NCBI GenBank assembly: GCA_025266875.1
Contig: JALLLT010000048.1
Span: forward strand, 1 to 64,000
Length of the DNA stretch: 64,000 nt
Source: Fennellomyces sp. T-0311
Lineage: Eukaryota > Mucoromycota > Mucoromycetes > Mucorales > Lichtheimiaceae
Direction of reading: 5' to 3'
In this document: piece by piece, positions 1 through 12,836 of the stretch
Position numbering within the stretch: position 1 is the stretch's first letter
How the letters are laid out: each line of letters begins with the position of its first letter
Translations under genes and position numbers: made by a program
The notes under the pieces: generated by a model
What the model was told of the DNA's origin: nothing
The model's input: the letters and a program-made list of their open reading frames with translations, nothing else
Databases searched by the model: none

Positions 1-360
1 GATATGCTTTATTGCATGCAATGCTCTATGCTTTTATATCTTTTTGTGTATTGGATCAGCGATGGCAGTTTAGATAGTGTTTCGTCTTCAGAATTGCCTG
101 AATGGATAGAGGACGTATAGGATCCTTTCCTTTGTTCTGATCATGCGGATCTGAGGTTGTCTTGGACATCCGCCCTGCAGTGTAATGACCGCATTGCTAT
201 ATTGGAGTCAATTCCATGTCCTGTTGAGTTTATCCTATTCGTTCATATGGTGTAATCCTTAATCCGTGTAGACAAATTACTGTGTAAGTATAGCTCGTGA
301 TAATGTTGAACCGGTATATATTATCCGATAGGAAATATCTTCTATTATTATCATCTGTGG

Positions 361-1256
361 TTGTTTCAACACAACTATAATGCAACAATCCCCGAGGTCA
401 AAAGCTTCCAGTGCCTTGGAATTCCATATACCCATGAGGGTATCAGCGCTGATATGCTGATCAACCAGCGTATTACCAAAGTGATGGGAAGCATGGCTTT
501 GTTACGTCAAATTGGAGTGCATCAATATGGTATTGGCCTACGGCCAGCACTACGTATTTACCGCTCGTTTGTCAGACCAATCTTGGAGTATGGGCTTGCA
601 CTGCAGCCCTCTCAGTCGCCCAAATGGAAAAGTTGTAGAAAACACAAGTAGGGTGTATCAAAATGGCTCTCAATCGCAACGAGTCGACCAAGTTTCCTAT
701 TACTGCACCAATGGTATTGGCTGATATTCCTTCCGTGAAACTTCCCACACGTACTTTACAGTTCAAATTCATCATCAGGCTTCAATCGCTCCCGGTGTCT
801 ACTATGGCCCGTGCGGTTGAGCTTTCCCTTCTATAGAACGACCGGTCCCCAAGCGACATCCAATGGAGGAAGTAAGCATCCACCAATCCCCTCCATCAGG
901 AGTATTGAAAGCTACTAAACGAACCGACCCCACCCAAGGACCCAGTGGCAGCAAAAATTGATAAGAAACGGGACGACGAGTTTACTGATTGGTATTCAAA
1001 GTTCTTATCAATTCGGTGTTTAAGATCATATCAACTTGCTGATCCTACTTTGTACTTGGTAGCCTCTTCTAAGGATCGACACCGACTGTTTAAATGGCGT
1101 ATACATTGGTTTCCCTCGTACCCACTGAAGGATTACAAATGCAGTACGGTTGCGGTCCCCAGAGAGCACTACGTCACCTGTCCATTGCTTCGCGCAGAGT
1201 ATCAAGAATTACTCTTGGCACTTGTACCAGACTCTGACCAGCAAAACGATACATAG
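361..1256 (+). mobile_element. decayed non-LTR (LINE) retrotransposon fragment
   Basis: Fossil of a LINE-type retrotransposon. The open frame 361-651 reads like the region behind the reverse-transcriptase core of fungal LINEs: 'FQCLGIPYTHEGI', then 'MALLRQIG', then 'YRSFVRPILEYGLAL'. The frame is then lost. A second piece at 945-1256 holds 'RLFKWRIHWFPSYPLKDYKC' followed by 'REHYVTCPLL', a Cys/His arrangement like the C-terminal tail of such ORFs. Frameshifts and stops separate the pieces, and no intact RT core or endonuclease is present, so it cannot encode a working enzyme. The 360 bases before it hold no open frame I can support but may be further decayed element. The family (Tad, L1 or other) cannot be set from what remains. 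Confidence 0.6.
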
Positions 1257-3748
1257 ATCATCGATTATATATTGAACAGCCTTCCGTACTCAAATAATTA
1301 ACTGGCTCGGGGTAAATGGAAGAAGACGTGGCCAGCACTTTTGCAGGCGCCACGCAAGGTCGGTAAGCTGAGCCACAAAGTGAGCAGTACGATGATGACG
1401 AACCGGTACCAGAAAAGCCCTCCAAGACAGATAGTCCTCACACAAAAGCAACCACATTTAGTGTGGTACCATTCTCCCAAATAGGTTTACCTCACTGGAA
1501 TTATACCTACACAGCTTTTTTCTTCTCTCCATTCTATACATATTCGTAACTTTTCGATACAAGCCTGCCTTTTTCCCCGTAAGGGTTTTTCAGGCATGGT
1601 ATCAGATCCCTTTTCTATCTCTACACTTGTATCGCAAGGGAGCAAACATATACCTATAGGAGCAGGTCAATAAGCCTTCCAAATACAGTAAAATTCATAC
1701 TTTTTCAACTACGCATATTAAGGAACTCAGCCCTAATAGCCTTGAGATTTACGCACGCGCGACATGTTTAACAAGTTATTAGCTGTTAAGACTATGCGTA
1801 TATAGGTATATAGTTATAATCCACGCGCTCTTTCAAGATATATGGCTTTTACAGGTCTCTTCTATAAGCGCTTATCATTCTCCCGTTACTATTCACTAAT
1901 AATAAGAAGTTTAACATTGCACTTCACGCACGAAATAGACTTGAAGAAAGCCTATTACGTATAAGCAAGCATCTATTATAATGGAGGATGTAAAGCATAT
2001 AAACCTTATTAACATGTTTATCTCTGACTTTTTGCTTCATTTAATATTATAGCTTCGACACGAAACAAAATCGTCATTTAGCTATGCATATATAAGAATA
2101 TACGTATATACATGTTAAACTTTCTTTATAAACTATCGGTATTTCAGTACGTAATACTTAAAAGTTACATTGATCGCATGTATTTGCACTGTTTCTGCCT
2201 TACGTACAATAATATGTACACGCATATCCCATATAGCTTCCCATTCAGGCCAAAAATAGCGCCCTTTTCCACTGCCATTCAATCATCGTGTTCATTTACT
2301 TTGATACGCATCTTAGGAAGTTGAGAACTTTCCAACGATACTTGTATGGCAATAATTTAATAGTACCCTGTCCATTGTGATCCGACTGAGTTGGAAGGTG
2401 TTCTCAGAAGTTGCTATGAATGTCGTTACTCTTCTCCTTCTCTCATCGGTCACACTTTCTTCCCACGCCCCATTCAAGAAGTGCCTCTTATCCACTAAAA
2501 TGTACAATTGTAACAACAGAATGACTATATTGTTGCACTCTATAAATTTCATTACGTTTATGCCTGATATCTTAAGATAAGCTTTCGGCTTCTTAGTTAG
2601 GTAAGACCGATACTGCGCTTATATGTAATTGATGATCGGAAAGGCCATTATATAAGATAATTGTAACTTGTTGTATTAGTACGAGCCCTTGTTTCTAAAT
2701 GGAGTCTATAACTGCGAACACCGATTTCCAACGGATAATTGTCAAAGGCTATTTCATATGCCAGAAATGGAACCCACAGCGTCCCAGATCAAAAACACTT
2801 CCATATGTATCGCTCTGATGTCAAATCAGATATGTACCATATAAACTAAACCTCAATGGGAAATACTATTGGCTTTCCACACTTATGGTACCTGCAGTGC
2901 TTAATAATCCGTTGCTTGTGTACATCAAGATCAATGTTTACTATACTTTTATTTGTTTCGATGATGGTACGTACGTAGAATGGATGATCTTTCGTCCGAA
3001 AACACTTATTGCCTACTGATGATATATTTGGCTTGAAAAAGATAGTCCGTGACGAAATAGAATACTATGAAGTAAAAAGACTAACTGAATTACAACGAAA
3101 GAACCTGATCGTCATCTCAATACGGTAACTTCCTTCTAAACGACACCATGAGCTAACACTTTGAAAAAGATATTTTACAAGACCCATGAAATCAGCGTCA
3201 TTAAACCATGGGTCACTTTGACAGCTGGTTTTATTGGCAGCCACATCCCTGGGGCCCAAGCCTAAAAACCAGGGTTCTCTGGTTCACTCTCTTTGTGGGG
3301 TGCCCAGGCCACTCAATTTCCAAAGACCGACGGCCTCCCGCGGTTTCGGCAAGGGCGTGTGCAAAGTTTTTTACCATATGCAACAAAAATTCCTATTCTT
3401 ATCTCTCGTAACATTTTAAAAGATAACAATACGTATCTTAGCAACAAACAGAAAAAAATAGACAATGACCAGCAGAAGTCAAGGAGGAGAAGGCACGGTC
3501 TGTTTTCAATTAGGCGTACCCCGCGTCCTTTTCAAAATGAGCTCTTTTAATGACGACAGCGCAAGCGTGGACTTACCCCGAACTTTATACATTTTTGGAA
3601 AAGTATCGCCAAAACCTAATCGAAAATTGCATCACATACTCCGCTCCAGAATTTCTCACGGCTCAGCCAATCATTTTTTCCATGGTATTTAAACCATTGC
3701 TTATGTTTTTTCCTAAAAGTTCGCGAGTTATCCCTTCTTTCTATAACC
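1257..3748. other. intergenic; GDH2 leader with overlapping uORF
   Basis: No gene supported from 1257 to about 3200; only short random frames in AT-rich DNA. About 3200-3360 is unusually GC-rich (runs such as 'ccctggggccc' and 'gcctcccgcgg') and probably belongs to the GDH2 promoter. A 78-codon ATG frame at 3550-3786 overlaps the GDH2 start codon (3749) in another frame and would act as an upstream ORF if it is transcribed. Confidence 0.4.
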
Positions 3749-6700
3749 ATGTCGACTGCATCCCCGTTGGCGCGTTCTGCCTTTAACCATGAGCAATCCA
3801 ATGACGATGGTTATGGGTACAGCACCAACGTCTTTCCTGACAAGCAGGATCAGATGGTAAAAGTATGTGCCCATATTGGTCAGACCGGCTTCATTCCTCA
3901 AGATCTGGTCGAAAACGAAGTTCAATGGTTTTACAAGTACGTACACGTTCACATGTAGGAAGTTTCATGATCTGATAAGAGTTTTTTCTCAAAAGTAACC
4001 TCGGAATCGATGACTTTTACTTTGCTCTTGAGCCTGTCGAGACAATTGCCAACCACGTTATGGCATTGTATGGTGCCAAGATGTTGGCCTATACAAGAAA
4101 CGAGAACGCCTTAGATATCAGATTGGAGAAAGAGGAGGAGGACTCTTCAGTCTATATCCACTCGTCTAGGCCCGGCATCACTGATTTGGACGGTCCGCAG
4201 ATCGAGAAAAAGTACGTTTCTGAGTGAACACATGATGTGCGGATATTTTACTCATATATGCCTACTTAAAGGATCGATGAAAAATACTTAGATCCCTCCA
4301 TACCTTCCTGTGCTTATCGTGTTGAGTCTTTCCGTTCCAGCGGCACGGCCAATGGCGTGACATCCCAACTCCGCTCGTACTTTGTCACCAAGTGCCAGTT
4401 TGTGAACGCAGATCCCACTGGCGAAGAAGTAAACGATATCAATCAAGTTGCCGACAAGAGTTTCTTACGCAAGGCCACCGGACATACATTGAATACTTAC
4501 GAGCGTATTATGCGCAATGTGCTTAAGCGCCGAGGTCCAGTGATCGAGATGTATGAAGCTCAAGGCAAGCGCGAACGCCGGTTGATCATTGGCTACCGCC
4601 AGCGTAGCACTGTCAGCTTCTTCTCAGCCATGTCTGACTTGTATCATTTCTACCGCCTGTTCTCTGGCCGTAAATATGTCGGTAAGTTTGCAAAACTCGT
4701 TTGTTTGTGTGTTGTTTATTCAGCATATCTAAAACAATACCTTCAGAGCAATTCTCTAATGGTGTCACCATCATTGGCTTGTATCTGAACCCATTGCCTG
4801 GACTCACGACCGTTCCAATCGAAAACTCGATCCACCAAATTGTCAAGGAAACCTCGTTGATCTACTGCTTGCCATCCACCCCACTGCAGTATTTGTTCCA
4901 GAGCAACCAGTTGTCTGTACAGGAGGCGGTGTACGGTTATGTCGTCTGGATCTTTGCACAGCACTTTCTGAACCGTTTGGGCAAGGAGTACTTGAGTCTC
5001 ACCAACATCCTGGACAGCAAGAATCCGATCCATGAGGAAGTGCTTTCCAAGATGAAGAAGCGCTTGCGTCAGGACACGTTTACTCGTGAATACATTTTGG
5101 ATATCATCAAGCGCTATCCAGATTTGATCAAGTTGCTGTATGCCAATTTTGCCAACGTCCATTATGTCAACCAGATCGAGACTTCGCTGCAACCCACTAT
5201 CTCGTACCAACGTCTTACTACATTGGAGATCCTCAACAATGAGGAGCTTAGCCACAAGATCAAGCTGTTGACGCAGAACGCTCATGAGCAGCTCGTGTTT
5301 GAATCCTTCCTGACGTTCAACAAGCACGTCGTCAAGACCAATTTTTACCAATCCACCAAGGTGGCATTATCGTTCCGCCTGAACCCTGATTTCTTGCCAG
5401 AGATCGAGTACCCAAACAAGCTGTATGGTATGTTCCTTGTCGTCGGTTCCGAGTTCCGCGGTTTCCACTTGCGCTTCCGTGACGTTGCCCGCGGTGGTAT
5501 CCGTATTATTCGCTCGCGTAACAAGGAAGCGTACTCTATCAACCAGCGTACCTTGTTTGATGAAAACTATGCTTTGGCAGCGACTCAGCACCGCAAGAAT
5601 AAGGATATTCCTGAAGGTGGATCCAAGGGTACGATCTTGCTCGATATTCATCAACAGGATAAGCCTCGTGAAGCATTTGAGAAGTACGTCGATTCGATTT
5701 TGGATCTGTTGATCGTCGGAAAAACACCTGGTATCAAGGATAAGCTGGTGGATCTTGATAACAAGGAGGAGATTCTGTTCTTCGGTCCTGATGAAGGTAC
5801 TGCAGAATACATGGATTGGGCATCCTTGCAGGCGCGCAAGCGCACAGCTTCGTTCTGGAAGGCCTTTACCACCGGCAAGTCCCAGTCCATGGGCGGTATC
5901 CCGCACGATTTGTACGGTATGACCACACGATCCGTTCATCAATATGTTCTTGGCATCTACCGCACGTTTGGTTTGAATGAGGAGGAGGTTACCAAGGTGC
6001 AAACGGGTGGTCCTGATGGTGACTTGGGCTCGAACGAGATCAAGATTTCCAAAGATAAGACGATTGCCATTGTTGACGGTGCTGGTGTGCTGTACGACCG
6101 GAACGGACTTAACCGCCGCGAACTTTCGCGTTTGGCTGAAGCACGAAAGATGGTCAACGAATTCGATACAAGTCTCCTGTCTTCTGAAGGTTTCCGTGTT
6201 CTTCTCGAGGATAACAATGTCCAATTATTCAATGGTCAGGTTGTCGAGAACGGCTTCCAGTTCCGCAACACATTCCACACCAACCCCTTGGCTAATGCTA
6301 CCATCTTTGTGCCTTGTGGTGGTCGTCCCGAGTCCGTGGATCTGTACAATGTTCAAATGTTGGTCGACAAGGACGGCACTCCTTTGTACAAGTACATTGT
6401 GGAAGGCGCCAATCTTTTCTTCACCCAAGAAGCCCGGCTTCGCTTGGAAAAGCAAGGGATTGTCATTTTCAAGGATGCCTCCGCAAACAAGGGTGGTGTA
6501 ACTTCATCTTCCTTGGAAGTTCTGGCCGCCCTTGCATTCAACGACGCCGAGTTCGCTGAACACATGTGTATCAAGGACGACCACGTTCCTGAATTCTATC
6601 AGGCGTACGTCAAGGAAGTACAGGAGACAATCGAACGCAATGCCCGGATTGAATTTGAGGCGTTGTGGCGCGAGCATAACAAGACCAAGCAGCCTATCTC

Positions 6701-6989
6701 TCTGCTTTCCGATGACTTGTCGACTGCAATTGTGCAACTCCAAGAGCAACTCCAGAATACGACGCTGTGGGATAACCCAGATCTGCGACGCGCCGTATTG
6801 GAACGTGCTTTCCCCAAATTGTTGCTGGACAAGCTTGGCTTGGAGACCCTGATGGAACGTGTCCCGGAAAGCTACGTCAGAGCCATCTTTGGTGCCTACC
6901 TGGCCTCTCAATTTGTTTACCAGCATGGAGCCACGCCAGATCACTTTGCCTTCTTTGAATTCATGCGTGAAAACTACTACACCGAGTAA
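3749..6989 (+). CDS. GDH2: NAD-specific glutamate dehydrogenase
   Basis: Large NAD-dependent glutamate dehydrogenase, which deaminates glutamate to 2-oxoglutarate and ammonium and lets fungi use glutamate as a carbon and nitrogen source. Four exons: 3749-3936, 3996-4211, 4272-4681, 4747-6989; all joins keep frame and give 1018 residues, close to the roughly 1050-1100 of other fungal enzymes. Visible motifs: 'RFRDVARGGIRI' near residue 516, the lysine loop 'EGGSKGTI' near 560, 'MGGIPHDLYGMTTRSVHQY' near 655, the dinucleotide-binding 'TGGPDGDLGSNEI' near 691, 'VEGANLFFTQEA' near 823 and 'DASANKGGVTSSS' near 848. The start was chosen because the frame upstream does not resemble the family and exon 1 splices in phase from this ATG. 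Long antisense open frames over exon 4 are codon-bias shadows. Nothing looks broken. Confidence 0.95.
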
Positions 6990-7074
6990 AAACTTTAGCA
7001 TACGCATTCTTCTTTTCTCGCACCCTTCATTCACTATCATTTTTTTATTATTATTTCTCATTCTACCAATAAAT

Positions 7075-7440
7075 TTAAGCATTTTCTTCCTTAGCCTTCT
7101 TTAACCGTTCCAGTCGTGCTCGATTCCTCTTTAACAAAATACGATTGACGTTCTCTTTCTCAATGTCAGCCATTTCATGCCAGTTGTTGATTCGACTCAG
7201 CGAGCCATCCTCGTTGACAACTTTTTATGATACTTAGCAACTGTTTCATTCCATGTCGATCGATAATAACTTACCGACAGGACCCAATTCTTTTAGTTTG
7301 TAAGTGTCATTAACATCAACTTTGACAGTTTCCTCAGCCGTGGGCAGTGCAAGGATCGGTTCTTTCTTCTCGTGAGAAGACATGGCACGTCGAAATGTAA
7401 AGGCTCGGAATGACAGTTGTCTGGAGAAGGTGTTAAGCAT
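7075..7440 (-). CDS. small conserved fungal protein, probably mitochondrial
   Basis: Two exons, 7440-7275 and 7220-7075, joined in phase over a 54-bp intron, give 103 residues. The N-terminus (MLNTFSRQLSFRAFTFRRAM) is rich in Arg, Ser and Phe with no acidic residue, as in a mitochondrial presequence; a second ATG at residue 20 ('MSSHEKKEP') could give a shorter cytosolic form. The rest is charged, with 'LGPVVVNEDGSLSRINNW' followed by 'MADIEKENVNRILLKRNRAR'. I recall this 'NEDG.LSRI.NW..M..IE' pattern from small fungal proteins of unknown function; no catalytic motif is visible. It converges with GDH2, with only 85 bp between the stop codons. Function unknown. Confidence 0.7.
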
Positions 7441-9386
7441 ATCAAAGAGCTAAAAATCGTCACCTTGGAAATTGTGTGTCTTGGCTCATAGCAAAACGTC
7501 ACCAACAGCTGTTGATATGCTTTTTTGTCTTCACTTTTGTTGCTTCAAATATTCATACGAGGAAAAATTGTGAAACTGTAATAAGTTATTAACGGGCAAG
7601 CCAAAACCGTAACTAGAATGGATGGTTTTGTATCTGAAAAGTTCGCATAAGGATGTAATTACTTCTAGTATTGCCTCGAGGGAAGCATAATAACCGATTC
7701 TATACGCTTTTCAAATAAAGAATATGCTCACCATTGGGAGATATGAGTATTTGACGGGTTGGATCACAAGGTATACCGAACGACATAAGATCAGTACCCA
7801 AGTAGTAAAGAATTCTTATGTCACACAGGAAGTTAAATAAAACACTCGCACACAGAGTCGACTATCATCCTAACGATGCACGAGGCTCAGCCATGCACCA
7901 ATTGAATAAGTACTCAACATCACCTTTTCTGTACGATGTGAAAATGCAAGGGTATGATGGACAATGCTGACTCACATACACACTAAGTAGAACATCCTAT
8001 AAACTCATTTCCCTTACTAGGTTGGACATATCTGACTACAAGAAAAAGGATCATATTGTCGATCCTAGTACTTTGTGCTCTCGTAGCCTATTTCTGTACA
8101 TACACTGAGTGTGTCTATGGACTACGTATCCAAATGAAAGAACATATATATCAAATGGCCAAAGGCGCTAGATAACTATAAATATGTACACATTGTTTCT
8201 GTAAATCAGAGGTATTCTGTAGATATACACATGATACGTAGATCTGAAACCGGCACCCCATCTGTTAACTTCCATTTGGATTTATAGATATCTGGGAAAG
8301 AAAAGATAGGTTTGGTTACATTCCACTGTGTCTACTTACACCAATTGGTTACACAGTTCCCACCAGTGGGTATGGTCCACCGAAGAATCTTTTCTTTCTG
8401 TAATTGCTAAAGATTCTACCAATGCATATGTCATATATTAGCATCTAAGATGTTATGTTCTATTAGAATCTTGTGTTCGGTTTCGATAGCTGCACAATTT
8501 ATCGAGTCAAGTCATTATGACATGCTAAAAGAAAGCAGCACTAATATAACAGTAGTAGTACATGATATTCTTTCATAAAGCCGCGGGGTAACCATTTTTA
8601 GTACCTTGGAGTAGTTTAGTGTATAGGCATGACAACAGTACTTTTGTCCAACTATACCCGAAACAGTGCTGTTGCGCTTAAAAGTAAAAGCATACTTTAA
8701 GGCCGCTAAAAGGTCGCACAAGCTAGTACAATTGAAAGTTGTCGTCAAGACGCCGAAATGTTCTGGTTACAGTATGTACTTATTTAAAAAAAAAAGTTGT
8801 GGGGTGAGAGCTAGCCGTATTGAATATTCCTAACTCGACCGAAACTTATATGCATGACATGGCTGACTAGCTCTTCCGCTGCAGATTCCACAGATCAAAA
8901 ATCCATTTGTCTATTTTGTTAGGCATTTTACTATTACATGTGATTATACTTAATTAATCAGAAATTCAAAACTACAAGCCAATAACCTTATGCTAAGAAA
9001 AATATATCATTATCTTTTTTGTTTTACCGACTCAAAATACCACAGTTTCGCGCCTACATGTACATACGTATGCTCATCAATGTTATTCCACACTTTAGAG
9101 ACATACGTGTACATGTTGGTGTGATTAAGCATCATAATAAATAATGGGCCAATATATTTGCTTTCCTGTTATTTCAAGTACTTACGCAACACATGTGCGG
9201 TATTGTTTGTAGAGCACATCCCCTGTGTTGACATCATGTAAGGCGCGAGCAGACAACAAGGCCAAAAAAGGAAATGATTTGATTTCGACATACCTTTCAA
9301 AATGCCAGCGTATATCAAAATCTTGTATATTCTACTAACGACTGTGCACTTCATTACTCTTTCTCTTCCTCAGATCTAGTCTTCTC
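7441..9386. other. intergenic, nothing supported
   Basis: AT-rich DNA of 1.9 kb between the small mitochondrial-type gene and the PMT gene. The longest frames (under 80 codons) have random composition. No RNA gene, repeat pair or transposon end was recognised. Confidence 0.4.
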
Positions 9387-12300
9387 ATGACTTTTCTAAG
9401 GCCAGATCAGATGCGTCAGCGACGGTTCTGGCGGCAACCACGACCGAGCGAAATCGATCCACTTCATTTGGATGACAAGTTATGGAAAGCTGAACAACAG
9501 CAGCGATGCTTCATACCAAGACTTAAGTCGTTTGCAAAAAATGACTGGATGATTGTTGGATGTTTAACCGTGTGGGCATGTTACATTCGACTCTGGAAAA
9601 TTTGGCAGCCGAGCTCTGTCGTGTAAGGCGCTCTATATATGTTGATTTTCATCTACTAAATAGAAATTCAGGTTCGACGAGGTACACTTTGGAGGATTTG
9701 CAAGCAAATATATCAACACTCGGTTCTTTATCGATGTCCATCCACCTTTCGCAAAAATGCTTATTGCCCTAGTGGCAAAACTTTCTGGCTTTGACGGGTC
9801 GTTTGATTTTAAAGAGATCGGACTGTACGTGTTTAACTTTTTTATACAGGTTACGTGCGCGTTTTGACATATCCTTAGTGATTACTTGGAGCCTAATGTG
9901 CCATATGTTCCGATCCGTGCATTCTGCGGATTACTTGGTGCGCTTACGGTGCCCATGGCGTATTTGATAATGAAGAAGGCAGGAAACGCCAACTCCACTG
10001 CTATTCTGGTCGCACTTATGATTTGTTACGGTAAACTCATCCACCTCCTATAAACTATATTCAACTAACGGCTATGCCAGAAAATGGCCTGATCGCCAAC
10101 AACAGATTGATCCTTCTCGACTCTCCTTTACTTTTCTTTACCGCCGCAACTGTATTGGCATGGGTCAATTTTCATGATGTTCAAAATAACTCCAAGTATG
10201 TACACATTAGGGAATGCGAGGAAAGGATCACTAATCGAGGTATAATATGTAGATCATTTCAGCGGCGGTGGTTTTTCTGGCTTGCACTAACGGGAATTAC
10301 CATGGGACTCACTGCGAGCTGCAAGTGGGTTGGGTTATTTACCATTGCAACTATCGGTTTGGCTACAATAAAAAGCCTTTGGAATATATGGGGTGACATC
10401 AATATAACCATGGTTAGTATATGGTGTATCTGATTTAGACTAATAAGATACTCATCTTTTCTGCTAGTCTAAATTCTTGCTGCATGTTCTTGTCCGAGTT
10501 GGTATGCTGATTGCACTGCCCATTGCTGTGTATATCGCAATGTTTGCAGCTCATTTCCACTCACTGCCCAATAGTGGCGACGGGGACGCTTTTATGAGCC
10601 CAGAATTTCAGCAGACGTTGAATGGCTCAAACTCACACATGCGCGACACGCCGCTTGGTAAGCCTGAATAGCTATGGAAAAAAATATTTCTTGCTCATGA
10701 AACCAGATATCGCATACGGATCTAAGGTATGGATTAGACATGAAGCTACACACGGTGGATATTTGCATTCCCATCCGCATGAATATCCTGGAGGTAGCGG
10801 ACGTAAGCTTTTATTAACCTAATTAAGGCAAAAAGAGATATTAAATATGGGCTTAGAGCAACAAATTACTTTGTATCCTCACAAGGACGATAATAATTGG
10901 TGGATTATTGAAAGAGCACGGCCCGCAACAAATAAAGCTTACCAAAAAAGTGAAGTTGACTACGTCAAGCACGGAGACAAGATCCGGCTGGTCCACGCTT
11001 TGTCAGCAAAAAGATTACATTCGCATGACCATAAGGCGCCGATCACTGATGCTGAATATCACAAGGAAGTTAGGTAACCAAAGCAGTACATTTCTCTCTT
11101 TCCCTTTTCCCTTTTCATCTAATTTGTGTACAAGTGCATACGGATTTCCCTCGTTCGATGGTGACTCGAATGATGACTGGAGAGTAGAAATTATTGAATA
11201 TGACGAGGAAGATCCAGTATCCAGAGACCGACTCAGAACGATTCATTCGCGTTTTCGACTATGGCACCCTACGCAGCAGTGTGCATTGTTTTCGCACGAT
11301 AAGAAGCTTCCCGAGAGCTGGGGATTCGGTCAACAAGAAGTGACATGTATGCGTCAGAGCAAATTGCCTAAAACAATATGGTATATCGAAGCAACGGAAA
11401 ATCCCAACCGTAAGTGGGCTGTAGGATACGGGAACCACATTCAGTCCCATTCTGATGTTGGGGTCTGTAGTTCCAGAAAACGTGGAGACAGTTAATTATA
11501 AGTACCCCGGATTTCTTTCCAAATTCTTCGAGTTGAACAAGGTCATGTGGAACGTGAACAAAGGTCTGACAGCATCACATCCTTATGATTCGAGACCACA
11601 GGTAACAAACATAAATCATTGAGGGCCAGCATTTGCATGTAACACAATGTCTCCAGGCATGGCCGTTTTTGCGCCGCGGTATCAGTTTTTGGGGGAAAGA
11701 CGGAAGTCATATTTATCTCCTCGGCAACCCAACGGTATTCTGGAGTTCCACAGCCGCTGTTGCCGCGTATGTTTCTACGGCAATTCTGATTATGATCCTT
11801 ACTAAACGAGGTTACAAATCCAAATTTCAGGGTAAGCAACAATTTTAAGCTTCTTAAGAAAAGTCTGAGCTAACTTTAAATGTTATAGGTTTATTCGACT
11901 TGTACAACGAGTCAGCTGGTTTCTTCTTGACTGGATGGTGCGCGCATTATCTTCCATTTTATCTCATGGATCGTCAGCTCTTTTTGCATCATTACATGCC
12001 GGCACTTTACTTTGCTGTTCTCCTGTTCGGAAGTATGTTTGATCTGGTCACAGTGCGGCTGACATCGAAAACGCGCATGGCAGTTGCGTGCGGAGCAGCC
12101 TTATGTGTCATTTTGGCGTATCGGACGTTCATTCCCATCACCTATGGCGAGCCTTGGAATACCACATCATGTGAGAATGCAAAATGGGCAAGTGGCTGGG
12201 ACTTTGATTGTGCGCAGTAAGTTTTTTCGGCAGCAACAAATATTGTGTACTTGTGGAACCAATCACAAAGATGTATTTCTTATTTAGGTTTGTAAACACT

Positions 12301-12438
12301 GAATCAATACAAGAGCAGCAGAGCACATTGGGGTCAATGATGAGCGGAGGAGTACAGAAGCTCCATGGACTGGTGAAGAACTATATCGTTCGCGGCATGG
12401 CAGAGGAATTTAATGATCCTCAAGGTGCTATGGAATGA
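9387..12438 (+). CDS. dolichyl-phosphate-mannose protein O-mannosyltransferase (PMT family, GT39)
   Basis: ER membrane enzyme that moves mannose from dolichyl-phosphate-mannose to Ser/Thr of secreted proteins, needed for fungal cell-wall glycoproteins. Thirteen exons: 9387-9622, 9672-9824, 9879-10030, 10081-10195, 10253-10412, 10468-10657, 10707-10802, 10857-11073, 11135-11409, 11471-11601, 11657-11831, 11889-12216, 12288-12438; total 792 residues, normal for the family. After the first TM comes the catalytic loop 'FDEVHFGGFASKYI' with its Asp-Glu pair and 'FFIDVHPPFAKML'. Several TM segments follow, then a lumenal MIR region ('HGGYLHSHPHEYPGGSGQQQ', 'LHSHDHKAPIT', 'WGFGQQEVTC') and C-terminal TM segments with 'LPFYLMDRQLFLHHYMPALY'. 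The substrate loop resembles PMT1 and parts of the MIR region resemble PMT2/POMT2, so the subfamily is left open. Acceptors of exons 5 and 10 were chosen among close alternatives by phase and family fit. Confidence 0.93.
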
Positions 12439-12836
12439 TGGGCTCCGAAATCTGCCAAAATGGTACGATAGGGTGATACAACAATTGCTAATTACCTTCT
12501 CATTTTTCTCGGATTAGTAGTCCTGGGAGAATATTCAGCACAGATGAGAGAAATCAATTGTACGTTCTGTTCCATTTCCCGTTACGAATGCGGATCTTCA
12601 CCCGTTCACACATAGTTATACTACACATGCACAAAACACAGACATGCTTTTCTCTCTTTCTTTCCATTCCTTATACTTCTTAGTCGCTTTTTAACTTGCA
12701 CTTTTATACATTAATACACATTACTCATACGTACGTTTACGTCCTAGCCGCGGTGCGCTTACCAACGACGCTTTTCTAAGAGATCAAAAATTTACAACGC
12801 CCTAGTTCGGCTTTCTTTTTTTCGCTTCCCAAACAC
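12439..12836. other. PMT 3' end and promoter of the Frizzled-like gene
   Basis: 398 bp between two genes on the same strand. It holds the PMT 3' untranslated region and a pyrimidine-rich stretch ('tttctctctttctttcc', near 12650) before the next start. No other feature is seen. Confidence 0.4.

Noticed and set aside
5367..6224. 285-codon minus-strand frame (and 202-codon frame at 4743-5351)
   Set aside because: Antisense to exon 4 of GDH2; composition is the mirror of its codon bias and no splice sites or domains fit.
9169..9354. 61-codon minus-strand frame upstream of PMT
   Set aside because: Random composition, no splice partner, lies in the PMT promoter.
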